DNA from: Actinoplanes siamensis
GTDB taxonomy: Bacteria; Actinomycetota; Actinomycetes; Mycobacteriales; Micromonosporaceae
Assembly: GCF_016862395.1 (NCBI RefSeq)
Contig: NZ_BOMW01000051.1
Location: 1-64,000, forward strand
Reading direction: 5' to 3'
DNA: 64,000 bases
Shown: positions 1-7,912 of the stretch, piece after piece
Layout: the number at the start of each line of letters is the position of its first letter
Position numbering within the stretch: position 1 is the first letter of the stretch
Program-made: the position numbers and the translations under genes
The notes under the pieces: generated by a model
Told to the model about the DNA's origin: nothing
Seen by the model: only the letters and a program-made list of their open reading frames with translations
Databases searched by the model: none

Positions 1-2119
1 CCGGCGTGTGGACCGGTCGGTACACGTTGAGGACCGGGTCGACCTCGTACATCCGGGCCTCGGCGATGTCGAAGAACATGCCGGCCAGCCGGAGCCGCCC
101 GGCGGCCTCAGCCGCCCGGACCACCGGATAGGTCCGCAGGTTCGCCAGCTGCTGCACCACGTTGTCGATGCAGCAGCGCGCCTCGTCCTCGCCGTCGGTG
201 AACTCGACCCCGGAGAGCGCCAGCCAGTCCCCCAGCGACGAGCCCGGCGGCGCCGCGCCGGACATCAGCGCCCGCACCGCGCCGCAGCCCGAGTGCCCGC
301 ACACCGTGATCGTGGTGACGCCGAGGACCTCGACCGCGTACTCGACGGCGGCACCGACCGAGGCGTCGCCCGGCGCGGCGTGCGGCGGGACCAGGTTGCC
401 GACGTTCCGGACGCAGAACAGGTCACCCGGCCCGCTCGCGGTGATCAGATTGGGGACCAGCCGGGAGTCGGCGCAGGTGATGAAGAGCTGCTCCGGTCGC
501 TGGCCGTCACGGGCCAGCTCGGCCAGGTGCGGCCGGACCATCGGGGCGACGCTGCGCTCGAACTCGGCGATGCCGGCCGCCATCGCGTCCCGGCGCTCCT
601 GGTCGATGCCCTGCCAGCGGGACCACGAGCCGACCAGGCGCGGTGTGCTCTTGCCGCCGCCGAGCCGCCCGGAGGTGGCCCGGTGGAACCAGGAATCGTG
701 CACCTCGCGGATGCGGACCCGGCCGCCGGCCTTGCGGTACGCCTCCTCCCAGTGCTTGATCGCCTCGAACGCCCCGTGGTCCAGGTAGTCCAGGTGCATC
801 TCCACCTCGACGTCCTCGCCGGGCGGGATGACACCGAACTCCCGGGACAGCCGGGCCGCCTCGACGAAGGCCAGCGTGCCGCTGATGATGACCAGCCACT
901 CCCCGGGCGCGCGCTGCACGGTGCGGATCTCGCACCGGGTGAGGCGCCACAGGATCAGCGCCGCGGCCGTGGCCATGCCGAGCGCCACGCCGGTGAGCAG
1001 ATCGATGAAGACCACGCCCAGAGCCGTGACGAGGTACGTCGGCAGCTCCCGATGCCGCGCGTAGGTGCGGATCTGGGCCAGATTGATCAGCCGGACCCCG
1101 ACCACGATCAGCACGGCGGCCAGCACCGCCATCGGGATCATCTCCAGCAGCGACGCGCAGAGCAGCACGAACACCGCGATCCACACGCCGTGCAGGATCG
1201 CCGACGCGCGGGTCCGCGCGCCGGCCGCCACGTTCGTCGAGCTGCGCACGATCACGCCGGTCACCGGCAGGCCGCCGAACATGCCGGACACCATGTTGGC
1301 GGCGCCCTGGCCGACGAGTTCCTTGTTCAGCCGGGCGCGCGGGCCGTCGTGCAGCCGGTCCACCGCGACCGCGGAGAGCAGCGACTCCACGCTGGCGACC
1401 AGCGCGATGGTCAGCACCGCGACGGTGATCTCGTGCAGCGGCGCGTCCGGCCAGACCGGCGTGATCAGCTCGGCCAGCGGCTCCTCGGGGAGGCTGACCC
1501 GGACCACCTCGGCGCCGAGCACCCAGGCCAGCGCTGTGACTCCGACGACCGCGACCAGGGCGGCGGGCAGCACGGAGATCTTCACGTAGCGTGGCCAGAG
1601 CACGAGGATCGCGACGGTGAGCAGGCCGAGCAGGGCGGCCATCCCGTGGTGGTCGGCGATCTGGGCGGGCAGTTCCCGCAGGTTCTGCCAGGCGTTGCTC
1701 TGCGGCGACCCGCCGAGCAGCACGTGCACCTGGCCGAGCGCGATGACCAGACCGATGCCGGCCAGCATGCCGTGCACGACGGCGGGTGAGAGGGCGAGTG
1801 CGGCACGCCCCAGGCGGGACACACCGAGCAGGATCTGGACGATTCCGGCGACGGCCACGATGGCGGCGGTGCCGGCGAACCCGAAGTCCGCCACGGCTCC
1901 CGCCACGATCACGGTCAAACCGGCGGCCGGTCCGCTGACCTGCAACGGAGCGCCGCCCAGGGCGCCCGCGACGATGCCGCCGACAACCGCGGCGACCAGG
2001 CCGGCCAGCAGCGGGGCCCCGGACGCCGCGGCGATACCGAGCGACAGCGGGATGGCGATCAGGAACACGACGATGGACGCCGGCAAGTCCCGGCGCAACA
2101 ACTGCGTCAAGTCGGACAT
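1..2119 (-). CDS. SulP-family anion transporter fused to beta-carbonic anhydrase (3' end outside window)
   Basis: Partial gene: it starts at ATG 2119 and is still open at base 1, giving 706 visible residues. Residues 1 to about 400 form the multi-helix SulP transporter core, beginning MSDLTQLLRRDLPASIVVFL and rich in Gly/Ala/Val helices. A short STAS-like domain follows. The C-terminal part is a beta-class carbonic anhydrase with the zinc and catalytic motifs CADSR (C549, D551, R553) and HSGC (H609, C612). Family knowledge: SulP-CA fusions are thought to couple bicarbonate or sulfate uptake at the membrane to CO2 hydration. No Shine-Dalgarno precedes the ATG; TATTTT (2126-2131, minus strand) ends six bases before it, which suggests a leaderless start. 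The transported anion cannot be read from sequence. Confidence 0.9.
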   Translation of the reverse strand, partial: MSDLTQLLRRDLPASIVVFLIAIPLSLGIAAASGAPLLAGLVAAVVGGIVAGALGGAPLQVSGPAAGLTVIVAGAVADFGFAGTAAIVAVAGIVQILLGVSRLGRAALALSPAVVHGMLAGIGLVIALGQVHVLLGGSPQSNAWQNLRELPAQIADHHGMAALLGLLTVAILVLWPRYVKISVLPAALVAVVGVTALAWVLGAEVVRVSLPEEPLAELITPVWPDAPLHEITVAVLTIALVASVESLLSAVAVDRLHDGPRARLNKELVGQGAANMVSGMFGGLPVTGVIVRSSTNVAAGARTRASAILHGVWIAVFVLLCASLLEMIPMAVLAAVLIVVGVRLINLAQIRTYARHRELPTYLVTALGVVFIDLLTGVALGMATAAALILWRLTRCEIRTVQRAPGEWLVIISGTLAFVEAARLSREFGVIPPGEDVEVEMHLDYLDHGAFEAIKHWEEAYRKAGGRVRIREVHDSWFHRATSGRLGGGKSTPRLVGSWSRWQGIDQERRDAMAAGIAEFERSVAPMVRPHLAELARDGQRPEQLFITCADSRLVPNLITASGPGDLFCVRNVGNLVPPHAAPGDASVGAAVEYAVEVLGVTTITVCGHSGCGAVRALMSGAAPPGSSLGDWLALSGVEFTDGEDEARCCIDNVVQQLANLRTYPVVRAAEAAGRLRLAGMFFDIAEARMYEVDPVLNVYRPVHTP

Positions 2120-2120
2120 T

Positions 2121-2134
2121 AGGTAAAAATACCT
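2121..2134. promoter_or_regulatory. Inverted repeat and putative -10 just upstream of the SulP-CA start
   Basis: An inverted repeat AGGTA-N4-TACCT lies immediately upstream of the SulP-CA ATG. Read on the minus strand it contains TATTTT, a good TAnnnT -10 hexamer, six bases before the start codon. The surrounding 2120-2250 stretch is unusually AT-rich for this chromosome. It could be a promoter overlapped by an operator. No cognate regulator is adjacent. Confidence 0.4.
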
Positions 2135-2267
2135 AGAACTTATTAACGCGGGGTTATCTGACGTGCACTTACAGGTAAAACACAGGCATTTGCCGCCGGA
2201 TTCTCAGCGTCGTGCCGGAATATCGCACAGGATGTGCGGCATCGCCTGAAAAGTACCCCCAGAAATA

Positions 2268-2293
2268 CGAAAAGGGCCTTGCGGCCCTTTTCG
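2268..2293 (-). terminator. Rho-independent-type terminator of the epimerase gene
   Basis: A perfect 11-bp stem (CGAAAAGGGCC paired with GGCCCTTTTCG) closes a 4-nt loop, 16 bases beyond the epimerase stop codon. The A-rich/T-rich outer part of the stem makes it the clearest intrinsic terminator in the window. It may also act on transcripts coming the other way. Confidence 0.8.
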
Positions 2294-2308
2294 TGGAGAA
2301 GATCGGCT

Positions 2309-3379
2309 CTAGGCCTTCCAGACATCCTTGTTCGACTCGTACATGTCGCGCAGGATCATCGGCACGTCATAGGTGACCTTCCAGTCCGGGTAGTGCTCCT
2401 CGAACCGGGCGGTGCTGCTGATCCACCATTGGTGGTCGCCGACCCGGTTCTCCTCCACGTACTCGGTGTCGGCGGGCCGCCCGGCGATCTCCGAGGCCAG
2501 CTGGAACGCCTCCAGCACGCTGCAGTTGGAGGTGCGGCCGCCGCCCATGTTGTAGATCTCGGCGACCCGCGGAGCCTGGTGGAAGGCCTCGAACGCGGAG
2601 ACCAGGTCGTGCGAGTGGATGGCGTCCCGGACCTGCTTGCCCTTGTATCCGAAGATCCGGTACTTGCGCTGCTCCATGACACAACGCATCACGTACGCCA
2701 GGAAGCCGTGCAGCTCCGCCGCCGAGTGACCGGGCCCGGTCAGCGTGCCGCCCCGGAACACCGCGGTCGGCATGTCGAAGTACCGCCCGTACTCCTGCAC
2801 CATCACGTCGGCGGCGACCTTGCTGGCCCCGAAGATCGAGTGCAGGCTGCTGTCGATCGTCATGGTCTCGTCGATGCCCGCGTACCACTTGTGGTCCTCG
2901 GGCAGCTCCCAACGCGTCTCCTTCTCCACCAGCGGGAGCGAGTTCGGCGTGTCCCCGTACACCTTGTTGGTCGAGGTGAAGATGAACGGGGCGTCGATCG
3001 CGTGCCGGCGCGCCGCCTCCAGCATGTTCAGCGTGCCGACCGCGTTCACGTCGAAGTCGGTGAACGGCTCCCGGGCCGCCCAGTCGTGGCTGGGCTGCGC
3101 GGCGGCGTGGATGACCAGCCCGATGTTCTTGCCGTACTCGGCGAAGAGCTTGTCCAGGCCCTCGCGGTCCCGGATGTCCAGCGAGTGGTGCGTGTACTTC
3201 GGGCCGATCTCGTTCGTCAGCCGCTCCAGGTTCCACTTGGTGGAACCGTCGGCGCCGAAGAAGTAGCCGCGCATGTCGTTGTCGACCCCGACCACGTCCA
3301 TGCCGAGGGCGGCGAAGTGGCGGACCGACTCGGAACCGATCAGACCGGCCGAACCGGTGATGACGACGACGCTGCCCAT
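2309..3379 (-). CDS. NAD-dependent epimerase/dehydratase, CDP-paratose 2-epimerase-like
   Basis: A 356-residue extended short-chain dehydrogenase. The N-terminal Rossmann motif GSAGLIGSE (about residues 8-16) binds NAD, and FTSTNKVYGDTPN is a sugar-nucleotide epimerase core motif. Similarity of motif order is to CDP-paratose/tyvelose 2-epimerase-like and UDP-glucose 4-epimerase-like proteins, so a nucleotide-sugar substrate is likely but unidentified. The start at ATG 3379 is preceded by GGAGGTCCTG, an excellent ribosome binding site; an in-frame upstream extension has none. Oddity: the usual YxxxK catalytic pair reads F183-GAS-K187, so the tyrosine is a phenylalanine. The gene stands alone and ends at a strong terminator. 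Confidence 0.85.
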   Translation of the reverse strand: MGSVVVITGSAGLIGSESVRHFAALGMDVVGVDNDMRGYFFGADGSTKWNLERLTNEIGPKYTHHSLDIRDREGLDKLFAEYGKNIGLVIHAAAQPSHDWAAREPFTDFDVNAVGTLNMLEAARRHAIDAPFIFTSTNKVYGDTPNSLPLVEKETRWELPEDHKWYAGIDETMTIDSSLHSIFGASKVAADVMVQEYGRYFDMPTAVFRGGTLTGPGHSAAELHGFLAYVMRCVMEQRKYRIFGYKGKQVRDAIHSHDLVSAFEAFHQAPRVAEIYNMGGGRTSNCSVLEAFQLASEIAGRPADTEYVEENRVGDHQWWISSTARFEEHYPDWKVTYDVPMILRDMYESNKDVWKA

Positions 3380-3560
3380 CAGGACCTCCGCTGGATGTGG
3401 GTGCCGACACAGGAGGTTACCGGTAGCGACGAAACCTCCTCGGCACCGGTGGCGAGGGCAGCGATCACCATGCTTGGCGAGAGCACGAAATGGGCACGTC
3501 ACAGATCTGCCACAACCGATGGAAACGCTAAGCGGACTTCACCAGACAAAGGCGGTCGCG

Positions 3561-6128
3561 ATGACGGAGTCCCTCCCGGCACTCGAATCCCCCACCTCCG
3601 ACGTCCCCTCGGCGCTCACTCTCGGTGTGGAGGAAGAACTCCACGTCGTCGATCTGGCCACCCGGGAACTGGTGCCCCGGGCGCCGGAGGTGCTCGACCG
3701 GCTCGACCCCGAGCACTTCTCCGCCGAGCTGCACCGATCGGTGGTGGAGACGAACACCCCGGTCAGCACCACGCTGGACGGTCTGCGCGAGGGCATCACG
3801 GCCCGCCGCCGGACCGCGCTGGAGGTCGCCGGGTCGCTCGGGCTCGGCCTGGTCGCGGCCGGCACGGTCCCACTGGTCGATCTGGACGCGCTGGCGGTCA
3901 CCCCGACCAGCCGGTACCGCCGGATGCTCGCCGAGTACCAGATGCTCGTCCGGGAGCAGCTGATCTGCGGCGCGCAGGTGCACGTCGGGGTGCCGGACCG
4001 GGACGAGGCGGTCTCGGTGGCGCAACGGGTGGCCCCGGCGCTGCCGGTGCTGCTCGCGCTCTCCACCAGCTCGCCGTTCTGGATGGGCGAGGACTCCGGG
4101 TACGCCAGCGCCCGCTCGCTGGTCTGGACGCGGTGGCCGACCGCCGGCGACAGCGGCCCGCTGCGCTCCGCCGACGAGTTCGACATGCTGGTCAACGAGC
4201 TGATCGCGTCCGGGACGATCAGCGACCCGAAGATGGTCTACTTCGACGTCCGGCCGTCCGCGCACGTGCCCACCGTGGAGCTGCGGGTCACCGACGCCTG
4301 CCCGGACGTGGACACCGTGGTGCTGCTGGCCGGCCTGTTCCGGGCGCTGGTCCGGCGCGCCCGGCGGGACCACCGGGAGGGCAGGCCGCTGCCGGGGCCC
4401 CGGCCGCCGCTGCACCGGGCCGCGATGTGGCGGGCCGCGCGCTCCGGCCTGGAGGGTGAGCTGCTCGACCTGCCCCGCTCGCCGGTGCCGGTGCCGGCCG
4501 CGGTCGCGGTCGAGCACCTGGTCGGCGAGCTGCGGCCGGACCTGGAGGCGCTCGGCGACTGGGAGCAGGTCGTCGACCTGTCGGTGCGGGCGCTGAGCCA
4601 GGGCAGCTCGGCGTCCCGGCAGCGGCGCGCGCTGGCCCGGCGCGGCCGGATCGCCGACGTGGTCGACCTGCTGGTGGCCGAGACCCGCGGCGGCGCCGTG
4701 ACGAGCGGCCCGGTGGCGCCCACGCGGCTCACCCCCTACGCGGCCGAGGGCGACGAGGCGTTTCCCGGCCTGGTCGCGCCGGAGTACACCGGTATCGTCC
4801 CGGTGCTGACCGCGCTCGGCGCCGCCGGCCTGCGGCACCGCGAGGACGCCCGGGACGAGGAGCAGCGCGCCAACGGCGTGACGTTCAGCGTGGCCGGCGA
4901 GGCGGCCACCCGGCTGTTCCCGTTCGACCTGGTCCCGCGCGTGGTCCCGGCCGGCGACTGGGCCTCGCTGCGGGCCGGTCTGGTGCAGCGGGCGCGCGCG
5001 CTGAACGCGTTCCTCGCCGACGTCTACGACGGCCGGCAGATCGTCGCGGACGGGATCGTCCCGGAGTGGGTGATCGACGGCTCGCCCGAGCTACGGGCCA
5101 GCGGGGCGCTGGCGTCCCGGGCCGGGGTGCGCGCTCAGGTGGCCGGCGTCGACCTGGTCCGGGACGCGGGCGGGCGGTGGTGTGTGCTGGAGGACAACCT
5201 GCGGGTGCCGTCCGGGATCGCGTACGCGATGCAGAACCGCCGCCTGACCGAGAGCATCCTGCCCGAGCTGCCCCGGCCGGATGGCCTGATCCCGGTCGAG
5301 GACACGCCGCGGCTGCTCAAGGAGGCGCTGCTGGCCTCGGCCCCCGGCGACGACCCGGCGCTGGTCGTGCTCAGCCAGGGCCCGGACGACTCGGCCTGGT
5401 TCGAGCACCGGATGCTCGCCGAGGCGATGGGCGTGCCGGTGGTGCGCAGCACCGAGCTCTTCGTCGACGAGGGCCGGGTGCACCGGCTGCGCGACGGCAA
5501 GCGCTACCCGGTGGACGTCATCTACCTGCGGATGGGCGAGGACAGTCTGGTGCACTCCCCCGGCGCGGACGGGATGCCGCTGGGCCCGAGCCTGGTGGCG
5601 GCGTTGCACGCGGGGACCGTCACGCTGGCCAACGCGCTGGGCAACGGGATCGGCGACGACAAGGCGGTCTACGCGTACGTGTCCCGGATGATCGAGTACT
5701 ACCTGGGTGAGAAACCGCTGCTGGCCGACGTGCCGACGTACCTGTGCGGGCTCCCCGGCCAGCGCGACGAGGTGCTGTCCCGGCTCGGCGAGCTGGTCTG
5801 CAAGCCGGTCGACGGGTACGGCGGCGACCGCATCGTGATCGGCCCGCACGCCACCGCCGGCGAACTGGACGCGCTGCGCCGCCAGATCCGCGCCGCCCCG
5901 CACCGCTGGGTGGCGCAGGAGCTGGTCGAGCTCTCCACCCACCCGGTCTTCGACGGCCACCGGCTCGCGCCCCGGCACGTGGACCTGCGCGCGTTCGTGT
6001 TCAGCACGGAGAGCGGGTCGGTGGTCGCGCCGGCCGCGCTGACCCGGGTCGCCCCGGCCGGCTCCATGATCGTCAACTCGTCGCGCGGCGGGGGCTCGAA
6101 GGACACCTGGCTACTGGGAGGTCGATGA
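3561..6128 (+). CDS. Carboxylate-amine ligase (GCS2/YbdK) fused to circularly permuted ATP-grasp ligase
   Basis: An 855-residue fusion of two ATP-dependent amide-bond-forming modules. Residues about 15-370 are a glutamate-cysteine ligase type 2 / YbdK domain with the Mg-binding signature LGVEEELHV. Residues about 400-855 are a circularly permuted type-2 ATP-grasp domain ending in the hallmark SSRGGGSKDTW. The GCS2 fold joins the glutamate gamma-carboxylate (or a similar acid) to an amine, and ATP-grasp ligases add a further acid or amino acid. The substrates are not known. The stop (TGA 6126-6128) is one base before the next ATG, so translation with the amidotransferase is probably coupled. 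ATG 3561 fits the domain start, but in-frame ATG 3519 is an alternative and neither has a strong ribosome binding site. Confidence 0.85.
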   Translation: MTESLPALESPTSDVPSALTLGVEEELHVVDLATRELVPRAPEVLDRLDPEHFSAELHRSVVETNTPVSTTLDGLREGITARRRTALEVAGSLGLGLVAAGTVPLVDLDALAVTPTSRYRRMLAEYQMLVREQLICGAQVHVGVPDRDEAVSVAQRVAPALPVLLALSTSSPFWMGEDSGYASARSLVWTRWPTAGDSGPLRSADEFDMLVNELIASGTISDPKMVYFDVRPSAHVPTVELRVTDACPDVDTVVLLAGLFRALVRRARRDHREGRPLPGPRPPLHRAAMWRAARSGLEGELLDLPRSPVPVPAAVAVEHLVGELRPDLEALGDWEQVVDLSVRALSQGSSASRQRRALARRGRIADVVDLLVAETRGGAVTSGPVAPTRLTPYAAEGDEAFPGLVAPEYTGIVPVLTALGAAGLRHREDARDEEQRANGVTFSVAGEAATRLFPFDLVPRVVPAGDWASLRAGLVQRARALNAFLADVYDGRQIVADGIVPEWVIDGSPELRASGALASRAGVRAQVAGVDLVRDAGGRWCVLEDNLRVPSGIAYAMQNRRLTESILPELPRPDGLIPVEDTPRLLKEALLASAPGDDPALVVLSQGPDDSAWFEHRMLAEAMGVPVVRSTELFVDEGRVHRLRDGKRYPVDVIYLRMGEDSLVHSPGADGMPLGPSLVAALHAGTVTLANALGNGIGDDKAVYAYVSRMIEYYLGEKPLLADVPTYLCGLPGQRDEVLSRLGELVCKPVDGYGGDRIVIGPHATAGELDALRRQIRAAPHRWVAQELVELSTHPVFDGHRLAPRHVDLRAFVFSTESGSVVAPAALTRVAPAGSMIVNSSRGGGSKDTWLLGGR

Positions 6129-6129
6129 G

Positions 6130-7902
6130 ATGTGTGGGATCGCCGGTGAGATCCGGTACGGGGAGCGGCCCGCGGACGCCGAGGCGGTGCGCCGGATGCT
6201 TCCGTGCCTGGAGTCCCGCGGGCCGGACGGGGCGGGCGTCTGGGAGCACGGGCGGATCGTCTTCGGACACCGACGGCTGAAGATCATCGACCTCAGCGAG
6301 GACGCCCGGCAGCCGATGACCGACGACGGCCTGGGGCTCACCGTGGTCTTCAACGGCTGCGTCTACAACTACCGGGAGCTGCGCGAGGAGCTGCGGGGGC
6401 ACGGCTACACGTTCGCCTCCACGTCGGACACCGAGGTGATCCTCAAGGCGTATCACCGGTGGGGCGCCGACTGTGTCACCCGCTTCCTCGGCATGTTCGC
6501 CTTCGCGATCGCCGAGCACGACACCGGGACCGTCACGCTGGCCCGGGACCGGCTCGGGATCAAGCCGCTCTACCTGGCCGAGTCGCCGGGGCGGCTGCGG
6601 TTCGCGTCGACGCTGCCGGCGCTGCTCGCCGCGGGCGGGGTGGACACCATCATCGACCGGGTGGCGTTGCAGCACTACATGACGTTCCACTCGGTGGTGC
6701 CGGCGCCGCGCACCATCCTGTCCGGGATCCGGAAACTTCCGCCGGCCACGGTGCGGGTGGTCAAGGCCGACGGGACGGTCACCGACCGTTGCTACTGGAC
6801 GGCGGACTTCGTGCGTACCACATCGATGGCCCCCGGCGAGTGGGCCGCGGCCGTGCGGGAGAAGCTGGATCTCGCCGTGCGGCGCCGGATGGTCGCCGAC
6901 GTCCCGGTCGGCGTACTGCTCTCCGGCGGCCTCGACTCCAGCCTGGTCGTCGCCCTGCTGGCGGGTCAGGGCCAGCAGGGGCTCACCACGTTCAGCATCG
7001 GGTTCGAGTCGGCCGGCGGCGAGAGCGGCGACGAGTTCGTCTACTCGGATCTGATCGCCAAGCGGTTCGGGACCGAGCACCACCAGATCATGATCGGACA
7101 CGATCGGTTCCTGCCCGCGGTGGACCGGGCCGTCGCGGCGATGAGCGAGCCGATGGTCAGCCACGACTGCGTCGCGTTCCACCTGCTCAGCGAGGATGTC
7201 TCCAAGCACGTCAAGGTGGTGCAGTCCGGACAGGGCGCCGACGAGATCTTCGCCGGTTACAGCTGGTATCCGCCCCTCGCCGGTGTCCCGCGTGAGCACG
7301 CCGTCGACGCGTACGCGAAGGAGTTCTTCGACCGGCCGCACGCCTCGCTGGCCCGGCAGCTGAGCCCGCGGTGGCACGTCGACTCCGACGTCAGCCGGGA
7401 GTTCGTCGCCCACAGCTTCGCGCGCCCGGGGGCGACCACCGCTGTCGATGCCGCGCTGCGGATCGACTCGCAGGTGATGCTGGTCGACGATCCGGTCAAA
7501 CGGGTCGACAACATGACCATGGCGTGGGGGCTGGAGGCGCGCGTACCCTTCCTCGATCACGAGCTGGTGGAGCTCGCGGCGGCCTGCCCGCCCGAGCTGA
7601 AACTCGCGGCGGGCGGCAAGGGGGTGCTCAAGGACGCGGCCCGCGGACTCGTGCCGGACGAGGTGATCGACCGGACCAAGGGTTACTTCCCGGTGCCGGG
7701 TATCCGGCACCTGCAAGGGGCGATGCTGGACAGGGTGCGCGACGCGCTGTACGCGCCGGCGGCCCGGACCCGCGGGCTCTTCCGGCCGGAATACGTGCGG
7801 GCCCTGCTCGCCGACCCGAACACGCCACGAACGACACTCGGGGCGAACCAGCTGTGGCAGCTCGCGCTGCTGGAGATGTGGTTGCAGGACAAAAATCTCT
7901 AG
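6130..7902 (+). CDS. Asparagine synthase-like glutamine amidotransferase (AsnO / N-acetylglutaminylglutamine amidotransferase-like)
   Basis: A 590-residue class II glutamine amidotransferase. MCGIAGE gives the N-terminal Cys2 nucleophile of the Ntn glutaminase (residues 2 to about 220). The C-terminal synthetase has the PP-loop SGGLDSS near residue 265, which adenylates a carboxylate for amidation by ammonia. The length and the MCGIAGEIRYG / SGQGADEIFAGY layout match AsnB paralogues annotated as N-acetylglutaminylglutamine amidotransferase in osmolyte (NAGGN) pathways. GGGAGGT (6116-6122) is an ideal ribosome binding site, lying inside the end of the upstream ligase gene. In context it probably amidates the peptide made by the ligase fusion. 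General asparagine synthetase is the alternative. Confidence 0.88.
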   Translation: MCGIAGEIRYGERPADAEAVRRMLPCLESRGPDGAGVWEHGRIVFGHRRLKIIDLSEDARQPMTDDGLGLTVVFNGCVYNYRELREELRGHGYTFASTSDTEVILKAYHRWGADCVTRFLGMFAFAIAEHDTGTVTLARDRLGIKPLYLAESPGRLRFASTLPALLAAGGVDTIIDRVALQHYMTFHSVVPAPRTILSGIRKLPPATVRVVKADGTVTDRCYWTADFVRTTSMAPGEWAAAVREKLDLAVRRRMVADVPVGVLLSGGLDSSLVVALLAGQGQQGLTTFSIGFESAGGESGDEFVYSDLIAKRFGTEHHQIMIGHDRFLPAVDRAVAAMSEPMVSHDCVAFHLLSEDVSKHVKVVQSGQGADEIFAGYSWYPPLAGVPREHAVDAYAKEFFDRPHASLARQLSPRWHVDSDVSREFVAHSFARPGATTAVDAALRIDSQVMLVDDPVKRVDNMTMAWGLEARVPFLDHELVELAAACPPELKLAAGGKGVLKDAARGLVPDEVIDRTKGYFPVPGIRHLQGAMLDRVRDALYAPAARTRGLFRPEYVRALLADPNTPRTTLGANQLWQLALLEMWLQDKNL

Positions 7903-7912
7903 GAGGTACGTG

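Noticed and set aside
8..1789. Long plus-strand open frame of 593 codons
   Set aside because: It lies antisense to the SulP-carbonic anhydrase gene, whose minus-strand frame has clear catalytic motifs. The plus frame is an Arg/Asp/His-rich shadow caused by high GC.
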